Of a stretch of DNA of 21,959 nucleotides, positions 8,067 to 15,440 are shown piece after piece. The translations under genes were made by a program, and so were the position numbers. The DNA comes from JAWXUK01 sp044432725 (lineage in GTDB: Bacteria; Bacillota; Clostridia; Oscillospirales; Oscillospiraceae), in NCBI GenBank assembly GCA_044432725.1, contig JAWXUL010000034.1:1-21959 (forward strand), in the 5' to 3' direction. Every line of letters begins with the position of its first letter. Position 1 is the first letter of the stretch. The notes below the pieces were generated by a model. That model saw only the letters and a program-made list of their open reading frames with translations, made no database searches and was not told the origin of the DNA.

Positions 8067-8095
8067 TTGACAAAAAGGGGGAAAGAGAGTATAAT
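8067..8095 (+). promoter_or_regulatory. Perfect-consensus sigma-A promoter for the lipoprotein gene
   Basis: TTGACA (8067-8072), exactly 17 bp, TATAAT (8090-8095), followed by an AAGGAGA ribosome site and ATG at 8124. Both hexamers match the consensus fully. A second TTGACA lies 42 bp upstream (8025-8030) with only a poor -10 partner. Confidence 0.9.
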
Positions 8096-8123
8096 GTGGA
8101 ACTATAGTGAAAGGAGACTACTT

Positions 8124-10220
8124 ATGAAATTGAAACAATCGCTCCCTTGTTTGTTAGCCGTTGCTACGCTGACAGGCTGTTCCAGTGATTCCAGTAGCAC
8201 AAGCACTCCCACCCCCTCCACCAATACCCCACAGATTACCATCCCCACTTATGATTATCAGCTGAATACAGATGATCAGCTTGAGGACTTAGATGGAATG
8301 TCCTCTGCTACGGTATTAGATGAAGAGGACGGGTACGGAGATACCTCTTATCAGATTTTTTATCAAAGCAATAGCCGAGATGAATTGCTTTTGGACCGGT
8401 ATCCCACAGCAGATGCCCTAGTGTTCTTTGCCTTGTCTGAGCCTTATCGTTTGGATTCTGATGTGCCTGTGGATGTCGTTCACCAAACAGTGAAAGAAGC
8501 CTTGGGCAGTCGTTATGACTCTGTGCGGAATAGTTTTCAGCTCATTGGTCAAAGTGCTTATTATAGCGAGCTTGCCAGTTCTGAGGACCCTGCCAGTGTA
8601 CAAGCTTATTACAGCATGGGCTTTGATGATTTAGCCAATGGTTGGTTTGAAGGGCTGAGTGCAGAGGAAATCAGCACCATCAAAAGTTCTATCTTGCAGT
8701 ACTATGACATCAACGATTTGTTGAATGTGAACCACTACACCAAGTTAGAGGGCATTCAGGATTTGATCATCTATGCAGATATCATCAGCAGTGTGCATGA
8801 TTACATTCAGGATCAATCTGCTGAAACCCAAAATATTTTGAATCAGTTGGTGGAGCGGGTGCTTCATGACAGAGGTAGCATCACAGTGGATGATTATACC
8901 ACCATGATCACTACTTCTTTGACTGTGAGAGAACTTATGAATGCCGTGGAAGATTTGGAAACGAATTTGCCCGGAGAAATTTTACAAGGGGAATGGAACC
9001 TGACACCAAAACGAGTGGGGTATTTCAGTGCTGATGTTCATTATGGCATGAGTGTGATTGAATCCATTCAAAGTGAAGTGGGCACTGCCACCTATCGCAA
9101 TGTGACAGAAACCCGTGGAAGCGACAATGTCACTAGTAAGACAGCTCGTTTGTATCTCCCTAAAATTGAAGGGGAGGGTTATTTTGTCCTGACGATTCAG
9201 GAAATTGTCTTTGACGAGGAAAATATTTACTCTTATGTGAATGTGGAATCAGCCAGTATCAGTACCTTTAATACTTTGCTCGCCCAAGATTTACATCGTA
9301 CCAATGTTTCTACTTTGACCGAAATGTATGGTTTAACTGTGGAAAGTTTAGATCCTCTGCCTGAAGAAGAGAGTCAGGATGATCATGGCGAGGAAGAGGA
9401 CCACGATGACCACGGCGAGGACGACCTTGATGTGGATGGTATGTCCAGTGCGACACCTGAGTTCGTCACGCTATCCACGCCAAATGGCTCTGGGGATGTG
9501 ATTGAAGTGATTGTCCCTCATTTCCCAGAGAAAGTGGCAATCCTAGATTACAATTTCTTCGACTTTGCAATCGCCATTGGTTTCCCTGATCGTTTTGAAA
9601 GATTGCTGATTCAAGACAATCTACCAAGCAACTTCCAGTCTTATCTCTTAGGGGACAATAATCTCTCTGACACCATGAACTTCAATGATTTAAGTGAGAT
9701 TATCGCTTTTGCACCAGATGTTATTTTCATCAGCCAACAATTTGCGTTTTTATACGAAGAATTGTCTGCCATTGCTCCTGTGGTGCTGACTCTTATAGAT
9801 GAGAACGATCCTTATGGAAGCTATCTTGAAAATATAGCACGTTTTTCTTCTGTCTTTGCTGTCCAAGAAAACAGCGATGGATTTACAGATGGCTATACGG
9901 AAAGACTGAACAGTTTACGTGAAAAAGCCAGTGGAAAGACAGGGGCGATTGTTTCTGTCAGCGAAGGAACTTTGGTGAGTGAAAGCAGTTATGGTAGTTT
10001 GATTTTCCAAGGATTGGGCATGACTGATTTTGGCGGCACCATCACCCTTGCTGATGTGGAAACATTGGATTATCTCTTTGTGTTGAGCGATGATGGCAGT
10101 TTAGTCTTGGAGACAGCAGTTCCTGTGGTTTCTTTAGACAGAGATGCTTGGGTTCATACAAGCAGTGGTCTGTTGGGCATGGGACAAATGATTTCTGATT
10201 TAGAACGAGGTATTTCCTAA
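8124..10220 (+). CDS. Large lipoprotein: unknown N-domain, acidic His-rich linker, C-terminal periplasmic-binding-protein-like domain
   Basis: A 698-residue protein. It begins MKLKQSLPCLLAVATLTGC, a short lipoprotein signal with lipobox LTGC (Cys19), then a Ser/Thr/Pro tether. The upstream ATG at 8025 would put the promoter inside the gene and is rejected. Residues about 65-410 form a domain I do not recognise. Residues 414-436 are an Asp/Glu/His-rich linker (DDHGEEEDHDDHGEDD) like the metal-binding loops of zinc-uptake lipoproteins. Residues about 455-698 resemble iron-siderophore/cobalamin-type binding proteins (FepB/BtuF-like): LSEIIAFAPDVIFIS, YLENIARFSSVFAV, a GMTDFGG segment and TLDYLFVLSDDG. 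The motif DGMSSAT occurs twice, at 57-63 and 438-444, bracketing the N-domain. No ABC permease or ATPase gene is adjacent. Next downstream is copA. A metal- or chelate-binding surface role is inferred. Confidence 0.75.
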   Translation: MKLKQSLPCLLAVATLTGCSSDSSSTSTPTPSTNTPQITIPTYDYQLNTDDQLEDLDGMSSATVLDEEDGYGDTSYQIFYQSNSRDELLLDRYPTADALVFFALSEPYRLDSDVPVDVVHQTVKEALGSRYDSVRNSFQLIGQSAYYSELASSEDPASVQAYYSMGFDDLANGWFEGLSAEEISTIKSSILQYYDINDLLNVNHYTKLEGIQDLIIYADIISSVHDYIQDQSAETQNILNQLVERVLHDRGSITVDDYTTMITTSLTVRELMNAVEDLETNLPGEILQGEWNLTPKRVGYFSADVHYGMSVIESIQSEVGTATYRNVTETRGSDNVTSKTARLYLPKIEGEGYFVLTIQEIVFDEENIYSYVNVESASISTFNTLLAQDLHRTNVSTLTEMYGLTVESLDPLPEEESQDDHGEEEDHDDHGEDDLDVDGMSSATPEFVTLSTPNGSGDVIEVIVPHFPEKVAILDYNFFDFAIAIGFPDRFERLLIQDNLPSNFQSYLLGDNNLSDTMNFNDLSEIIAFAPDVIFISQQFAFLYEELSAIAPVVLTLIDENDPYGSYLENIARFSSVFAVQENSDGFTDGYTERLNSLREKASGKTGAIVSVSEGTLVSESSYGSLIFQGLGMTDFGGTITLADVETLDYLFVLSDDGSLVLETAVPVVSLDRDAWVHTSSGLLGMGQMISDLERGIS

Positions 10221-10249
10221 AAGGAAAGCAAGATAAAAACAGACAGAAA

Positions 10250-10275
10250 AGCCTTCTCCAATATTGGGGAAGGCT
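10250..10275 (+). terminator. Hairpin between the lipoprotein gene and copA (weak terminator or attenuator)
   Basis: AGCCTTCTCC (10250-10259) pairs with GGGGAAGGCT (10266-10275) over 10 bp with one G-U, around a 6-base loop. Only a broken T stretch follows (attcttctt), so termination may be partial. I see no good promoter between it and copA, so copA expression may depend on read-through. Confidence 0.55.
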
Positions 10276-10294
10276 ATTCTTCTTAGGAGGTTTT

Positions 10295-12817
10295 ATGGCA
10301 GAAAAATTTAATATCACTGGCATGACTTGCTCTGCTTGCAGTGCAAGAGTGGAGCGGGCTATGGGGAAATTAGAGGGTGTGGACACTTTTACGGTGAATC
10401 TGTTGACCAACTCTATGTCTGTGGATTATGACAAAAGCACCCTTTCCTCTGAGACGATTATCCAAGCTGTGGAAAAAGCGGGCTATGGGGCTTCCTTAGC
10501 CAATGGCGAACGATTAGAAAAAAAAGAGAGCAGTGGGGATAGTGAAAATTTCGCTCTGCGCTTGCAGGTTTCCTTTCTCTTTTTAATTCCCTTGATGTAT
10601 GTTTCCATGGGACATATGATGGGGGTGCCTTTGCCCTCTTTTCTTGTGGGGATTGAAAATGCAGTGGGCTTTGGGCTGAGTCAGTTTTTATTGACCTTGC
10701 CTATTTGCTATATCAATCGCCATTATTTTTTCAATGGTTTTCGGGCGCTGTTCCAAGGATCAGCCAATATGGACAGTCTGATTGCCATCGGCAGTGCCAG
10801 TGCTTTGATTTATGGTGTCTTTGCCATTTTTCGTATGGGCTATGGTTTGGGGATTCAGGATTTTTCCTTGGTAGAGAGATATCATATGGATTTGTATTTT
10901 GAATCCTGTGGGACCATTTTATCCTTGATTACTTTGGGGAAATATTTCGAGGCAAAGAGCAAGGGGAAAACCAGTGAAGCATTGTCCAAACTGATGAATT
11001 TGGCACCACAAACGGCATTCGTCGAGATCAACGACCAAGAAGTCCAAAAAAACGCAGAAGATTTACAAGTGGGGGACATTGTTTTGCTGAAGCCTGGTGC
11101 CAGTGTGCCAGTGGATGGGGAAGTGATTTTTGGTCATAGTTTTTTAGATCAATCGGCAATCACAGGAGAAAGCGTGCCAGTGGAAAAGAAGCTGGGGGAC
11201 AAGGTGATTTCTGCCACAATCAATACCAACGGCTTTTTGAAAATAAGAGCCACGAAAGTAGGCAGTGAAACTGTTTTTTCACAAATCGTGAAATTAGTGG
11301 AAGATGCCTCTTCCTCTAAAGCGCCTATCGCCAAGATTGCTGATAAAATTTCTGGGATATTTGTGCCAGTGGTCATTGGGATTTCTTTGCTGACAGGGGC
11401 TGTTTGGCTGTCCATGGGCTATCCTTTTGAGCTTGCTTTATCCTTTTCCATCACAGTGCTGGTGATTTCTTGTCCCTGTGCCTTGGGACTTGCCACCCCT
11501 GTGGCGATTATGGTAGGAACAGGGAAGGGGGCAGAATATGGTGTTTTGGTCAAGTCTGGGGAAGCGTTAGAGACAGCCCACAAGGTAAACACAGTGATCT
11601 TGGACAAGACAGGAACCATTACAGAAGGCAAGCCAGAAGTGACAGATTTTTTCCTGTTGTCTGGTAGCAAGGAAAAGCTTCTGTCTGTGGCACTTTCCTT
11701 AGAAGCGCAAAGCGAGCATCCCTTGGGACAGGCAATCTATCGCTATGCTCTGAGCCATGGGGCGAAAGAAATGGAGCTGACAGATTTTAAAGCAGTCCTT
11801 GGCAGAGGGGTGGAAGGTTATGTAGGGCAGACCCTTTATTTGGGTGGGAATGAAGCCTTTCTGCGAGAAAAGGGCATTGACTTTTCTTTAGACGAAGGAG
11901 AAATGAACAAGCTTGCCCAAGAGGGGAAAGCCCCCCTTTTATTTGGTGAGGGGGAAGAAGTCTTAGGCATCATCGCTGTGGCAGATCAGGTGAAATCAGG
12001 CAGTCAGGCTGGGATTTCTGGATTGAAATCTTTGGGGCTAGAGGTGCTGATGGTCACAGGGGATAACGAGAAAACAGCGCAATATATCGCCAAAAATTTG
12101 GGTTTAGATGGTGTGATTGCTGAGGTACTTCCCCAAGAAAAAGAAGGTATCGTGAAGAAGTACCAAGAAGCGGGTAAGGTCGTGGCGATGGTGGGGGACG
12201 GGATTAACGATGCCCCCGCCTTAATCAGAGCAGATGTGGGGATTGCCATGGCAAACGGTACAGATATCGCCATTGAAAGTGGAGATATTGTGCTGATGAA
12301 TGGGGATTTGAACTCGGTGGTGACCACCATTCGTCTCAGCCAAAAAGTGATTGGCAATATCAAGCAGAATTTGTTTTGGGCTTTTTTCTATAATGCTTTG
12401 GGGATTCCCCTTGCCATGGGTTTATTTTATCTCCCCTTTTCTTGGAAGTTGACACCCATGTATGGCGCTGTCGCCATGAGTTTTAGCAGTCTTTTTGTGG
12501 TCAGTAATGCCCTGAGGTTAAGAAAGTTTCAGGGAGAAGAGATCAGTGAAAGTAAGGAAACAATAGAAGAAAAAATAATTTTGGAGGAAGAAAAGATGAT
12601 TACGTTAAAAATTGAAGGCATGATGTGTGGCCATTGTGTGGCACACGTGACAAAGGCACTGACAGCTGTGGAGGGCGCTAGCGATATTCTTGTGGATTTA
12701 GAGGAAAAGAAAGCAAGTGTTTCAGGCGATGCTTCTTTGAAAGAGACCCTGATCAGCGCAGTGGTCGAGGCAGGATATGAAGTAACTGACTGTAGCATTG
12801 ATACTCATTCCGTGTAA
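10295..12817 (+). CDS. copA: Copper-exporting P1B-type ATPase with N- and C-terminal heavy-metal-associated domains
   Basis: An 840-residue Cu(I)-type P-type ATPase that would export cytoplasmic copper using ATP. In order: N-terminal HMA domain with GMTCSAC (Cys12, Cys15), six membrane segments around the TGES loop, the transmembrane metal site CPC (393-395), phosphorylation motif DKTGT (Asp437), nucleotide-domain SEHP and HP region, GDGINDAP (634-641), two final membrane segments with MSFSS and NALRLRKF (copper-class signatures), then a charged linker and a second HMA domain with GMMCGHC (Cys778, Cys781). A C-terminal HMA is unusual for CopA. Its Met768 is preceded by a good ribosome site (separate entry). 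The ATG at 10295 follows AGGAGG (10285-10290). No copper repressor gene is adjacent. Family assignment is firm; Cu versus Ag specificity cannot be separated. Confidence 0.95.
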   Translation: MAEKFNITGMTCSACSARVERAMGKLEGVDTFTVNLLTNSMSVDYDKSTLSSETIIQAVEKAGYGASLANGERLEKKESSGDSENFALRLQVSFLFLIPLMYVSMGHMMGVPLPSFLVGIENAVGFGLSQFLLTLPICYINRHYFFNGFRALFQGSANMDSLIAIGSASALIYGVFAIFRMGYGLGIQDFSLVERYHMDLYFESCGTILSLITLGKYFEAKSKGKTSEALSKLMNLAPQTAFVEINDQEVQKNAEDLQVGDIVLLKPGASVPVDGEVIFGHSFLDQSAITGESVPVEKKLGDKVISATINTNGFLKIRATKVGSETVFSQIVKLVEDASSSKAPIAKIADKISGIFVPVVIGISLLTGAVWLSMGYPFELALSFSITVLVISCPCALGLATPVAIMVGTGKGAEYGVLVKSGEALETAHKVNTVILDKTGTITEGKPEVTDFFLLSGSKEKLLSVALSLEAQSEHPLGQAIYRYALSHGAKEMELTDFKAVLGRGVEGYVGQTLYLGGNEAFLREKGIDFSLDEGEMNKLAQEGKAPLLFGEGEEVLGIIAVADQVKSGSQAGISGLKSLGLEVLMVTGDNEKTAQYIAKNLGLDGVIAEVLPQEKEGIVKKYQEAGKVVAMVGDGINDAPALIRADVGIAMANGTDIAIESGDIVLMNGDLNSVVTTIRLSQKVIGNIKQNLFWAFFYNALGIPLAMGLFYLPFSWKLTPMYGAVAMSFSSLFVVSNALRLRKFQGEEISESKETIEEKIILEEEKMITLKIEGMMCGHCVAHVTKALTAVEGASDILVDLEEKKASVSGDASLKETLISAVVEAGYEVTDCSIDTHSV
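12583..12817 (+). CDS. Possible internally initiated CopZ-like copper chaperone (nested, in frame, in copA)
   Basis: GGAGG at 12583-12587 precedes an in-frame ATG at 12596 by 8 bases. Initiation there would give a 73-residue free HMA protein (MITLKIEGMMCGHC...), the same size and sequence plan as CopZ, which delivers Cu(I) to CopA. Upstream of it is a Glu/Lys-rich linker lacking predicted fold. I infer either two products from one gene or a recent copA-copZ fusion that kept the old translation signal. Confidence 0.5.
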
Positions 12818-12898
12818 CGCATTGACAAGAGCAAAGATAGAGGATTATTTCACTGCTTATGTTTAAATAGAACGAGTATGAATTATAAAAAAGCATGA

Positions 12899-12937
12899 AA
12901 TCACCCTTCTCTGAGATGAGAAGGGTGATTATTTTTT
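12899..12937 (+). terminator. Terminator after copA
   Basis: A 13-bp perfect stem (12899-12911 with 12918-12930, core TCACCCTTCT/AGAAGGGTGA), 6-base loop, then TTTTTT at 12932-12937. Confidence 0.92.
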
Positions 12938-12970
12938 GTGGGGGTGATTGGACATCTACCTGATTTGTCC

Positions 12971-13723
12971 TTAATTGTCGTAAGGGCATTCTACTTCTTC
13001 TTGTGTTTCGCCAGTTCCCACTAAGAGGCAAAAAAGGCATTTGTCCTCTTCGTCAATCAAAGGTTTGATTAGTTTTTTAGAGTAGTAAAAGAGTAAGGTT
13101 TCTCCTCTGGCAGTGCGTAAGGGGACTTGGAGTATTCCACTGGAGCCACCTTGGATTCCAGTTAGAATGTCAGACATATAGCGTTCACGGTCTTCTTCGC
13201 TGAGAAGATTTTCCAGTCTGCTTTCGTATTTTTCTTCGATATTGTCCCGAGTGCAGACAAATGCTTGGTAAAATGTATCGTTTCCATTGCGAATGACCAA
13301 GTCGTCTGTGGCATATTCCAGTAAAAAGGCAGGGCGTTTGCTGTTTGACAGGAGCATTTCAAGGAAAATACCACGAAAATCCTCTTTGATTTTGACAATC
13401 ATGATGATGCCTTTTCGCTCGTCAGTGAGATAGGTAAAGTCCAGACTGCATCTATGCACTTCGTTTTTCTTGCAAACTACTTCTACATCATCAATGCTTG
13501 TGATTTTTTGTTCATCCAACTTAATGGTGATACGTTGCATCAAGCTTTCCATGGGTAGAGAGTCTCCAAAAATTTTCTTTAAATCAAAAACATTGTGTTT
13601 GGTGGAGAAGAGGTCGTTTGCTTCTAAATTCCCTCCCAGTACTTTTCCAGTATCCACCTCGAACAAAAAAATTGCATTGCCACTAGGGGCTTCTCTGTCT
13701 AGAATTTCTAATATTTTTAACAT
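12971..13723 (-). CDS. Tandem PAS-like domain protein, no visible output domain
   Basis: A 250-residue cytoplasmic protein starting MLKILEILDREAPSG; ATG 13723 follows GAGGG, and the longer reading from 13774 has no ribosome site. No membrane segment or signal is seen. The sequence suggests two PAS-like sensory units. The first is about residues 10-120 (NAIFLFEVDTGKVLGGN to GIIMIVKIKEDF). The second is about 130-240 (RPAFLLEYATDDLVIRNGN, LLSEEDRERYMSDI, LLFYYSKKLIKPL). A C-terminal CLFC pair and ECPYDN end follow. There is no kinase, cyclase, GGDEF or DNA-binding domain. It is divergent from an NADH oxidase gene, so a redox or oxygen sensing role is possible but unproven. The PAS call rests on pattern only. 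Confidence 0.6.
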   Translation of the reverse strand: MLKILEILDREAPSGNAIFLFEVDTGKVLGGNLEANDLFSTKHNVFDLKKIFGDSLPMESLMQRITIKLDEQKITSIDDVEVVCKKNEVHRCSLDFTYLTDERKGIIMIVKIKEDFRGIFLEMLLSNSKRPAFLLEYATDDLVIRNGNDTFYQAFVCTRDNIEEKYESRLENLLSEEDRERYMSDILTGIQGGSSGILQVPLRTARGETLLFYYSKKLIKPLIDEEDKCLFCLLVGTGETQEEVECPYDN

Positions 13724-13960
13724 ATCAATCCCTCTATTCCTGATACACGTGAATAATGGCAACAATCTGGACACAGCAAAGGAAATGGATTGCTCCCAAA
13801 ATTAGCATTTTTGTCAACGTAATTTCAACTTAATTTTTAAATATCTTCCTAACAGAAGTATACCACAAATTCCCACAAAATGCAAGAGGAATTTCAAAAA
13901 ATATATTTTCTATCTAAAAAAATTTTATTATCATAGTGTAGAAGGGGTTTGTTCATACTT

Positions 13961-13988
13961 TTGTAACATTTATATGGTAAACTATAGG
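13961..13988 (+). promoter_or_regulatory. Possible promoter of the NADH oxidase gene
   Basis: TTGTAA (13961-13966), 16-bp spacer, TATAGG (13983-13988) in a very AT-rich divergent gap of about 290 bp (13724-14016). The match is modest. No clear Rex, PerR or Fur box was found in this gap. Confidence 0.3.
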
Positions 13989-14016
13989 TAAAATCATTAT
14001 GAATCGAGGTATTATT

Positions 14017-15357
14017 ATGGCAAAAATAGTAATAATTGGTGCAAATCACGCTGGCACTGCCTGTATCAACACCATACTAGACCAATACCAAGGGAATGAA
14101 GTGGTCGTTTTTGATTCCAATTTTAACATCAGTTTTCTTGGTTGTGGTATCGCCCTTTGGGTGGGGAACCAAATCAATGGGCCAGAGGGCTTGTTTTATT
14201 CCAATGCAAAAATATTAGAGGACAAAGGTGCACTGATCCACATGGAAACCATGGTGAATTCAGTAGATTTTGAACGCAAAATTGTGATTGCCACGGAAAA
14301 AGATGGGACAATGTATACCGAGCATTATGACAAGCTGGTCCTTGCCACTGGGTCTTTGCCCATTATTCCTCGATTAGATGGCTCTCATCTTGGGAACATC
14401 CAAAAGGTAAAGCTTTTTCAAGAAGCACAGGCTGTTATCAACAAATTAGACGCAGACCCCACCATTCAAAACGTGGCAGTGATTGGTGCGGGGTATATTG
14501 GTGTGGAATTGGTGGAAGCATTTAAACTAAGAGGGAAGCGAGTGACCCTTGTAGATTTGGCTGATACCTGCTTACCTACCTATTATGACACCAAATTCAC
14601 AGACCTTATGTGCAAGCGTTTGGAAAAGAACGGCATTCGCCTGAAATTCTCTCAACATGTTTTGGGTTTTGAGGGAGAGAATAAAGTGCGAGCTGTTCGG
14701 ACCAAAGAGGGGACGATCCCCACAGATTTGGTTGTGTGGGCCATTGGCTTTCGCCCCAATAACACTTTGGGAAAGAACTATCTAAAGCTTGCTCGCAATG
14801 GTGCTTATGTGGTGGATATGCAACAAAGAACCTCCATACCTGATGTGTATGCCGTTGGGGATTGTGCCACAGTCCTTGATAATTCCTTGGGGGGAATCAA
14901 TTACATTGCTCTTGCCACCAATGCTGTGCGTTCAGGCATCATTGCAGGGCATAATGTTTGTGGGACGCCTTTGGAAACCCAAGGGGTGCAAGGCTCTAAT
15001 GGTATTTCTGTCTTTGGGTTGAATTTGGTTTCCACTGGGCTTACTGTGGCGAAGGCAACAGAAGCTGGTTTGAATGTTGCTTGTTCTGATTATTCAGATT
15101 TTCAGCGCCCTGGCTTTATGCGCACCAATGCTATGGTTGATTTACGTATTGTTTTCGAGAAGGAATCTCGCCGCATTGTGGGGGCACAGATTTGCTCGGA
15201 GCAAGATATCTCTATGCTGATTCATATGTTTTCCCTTGCCATTCAAGAGCATTTGACCATTGACAGATTGAAGCTGTTGGATATTTTCTTCTTGCCACAT
15301 TTTAACCAGCCATATAATTATGTTACCATGGCTGCCTTGAATGCACCAGATACCTAA
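14017..15357 (+). CDS. nox: FAD-dependent NADH oxidase (water-forming type) or related CoA-disulfide reductase family member
   Basis: A 446-residue flavoprotein disulfide-reductase-family enzyme. Seen: N-terminal FAD-binding KIVIIGANHAG (3-13) with the His11 found in NADH oxidases, the single redox-active cysteine Cys43 in SFLGCGIALW, LATGS, a second nucleotide-binding motif VAVIGAGYIGVELVEAF (NADH), and the FAD-contact YAVGDCA. Length matches Nox of lactic acid bacteria (about 446-460). Nox reduces O2 to water with NADH, protecting anaerobes from oxygen and regenerating NAD. The ATG at 14017 with GAGGT upstream is chosen over ATG 13999, which precedes that site. CoA-disulfide reductase or NADH peroxidase share this fold, so exact activity is not certain. 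It is divergent from the PAS-like gene. Confidence 0.85.
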   Translation: MAKIVIIGANHAGTACINTILDQYQGNEVVVFDSNFNISFLGCGIALWVGNQINGPEGLFYSNAKILEDKGALIHMETMVNSVDFERKIVIATEKDGTMYTEHYDKLVLATGSLPIIPRLDGSHLGNIQKVKLFQEAQAVINKLDADPTIQNVAVIGAGYIGVELVEAFKLRGKRVTLVDLADTCLPTYYDTKFTDLMCKRLEKNGIRLKFSQHVLGFEGENKVRAVRTKEGTIPTDLVVWAIGFRPNNTLGKNYLKLARNGAYVVDMQQRTSIPDVYAVGDCATVLDNSLGGINYIALATNAVRSGIIAGHNVCGTPLETQGVQGSNGISVFGLNLVSTGLTVAKATEAGLNVACSDYSDFQRPGFMRTNAMVDLRIVFEKESRRIVGAQICSEQDISMLIHMFSLAIQEHLTIDRLKLLDIFFLPHFNQPYNYVTMAALNAPDT

Positions 15358-15404
15358 GGACATCCTTTCTGACCAGATTAGAAGAACTTTGAAACATGAA
15401 GATG

Positions 15405-15440
15405 AAATGACCTTCCCATATTACTTGGGAGGGTCATTTT
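15405..15440. terminator. Terminator between nox and the convergent kinase gene, overlapping the kinase 3' end
   Basis: A 14-bp stem with one G-U pair (15405-15418 with 15426-15439), 7-base loop. The right arm (from 15421) is also the last codons of the minus-strand histidine kinase, whose stop TAA occupies 15421-15423 at the loop edge. Confidence 0.85.

Noticed and set aside
8025..8123. N-terminal extension of the lipoprotein from ATG 8025
   Set aside because: It would place the TTGACA-17-TATAAT promoter within the gene and bury the lipoprotein signal; ATG 8124 has the ribosome site and lipobox.
13724..14016. Rex or PerR operator in the nox promoter region
   Set aside because: No clear TTGTGAA-type or PerR-type inverted repeat could be found by eye.
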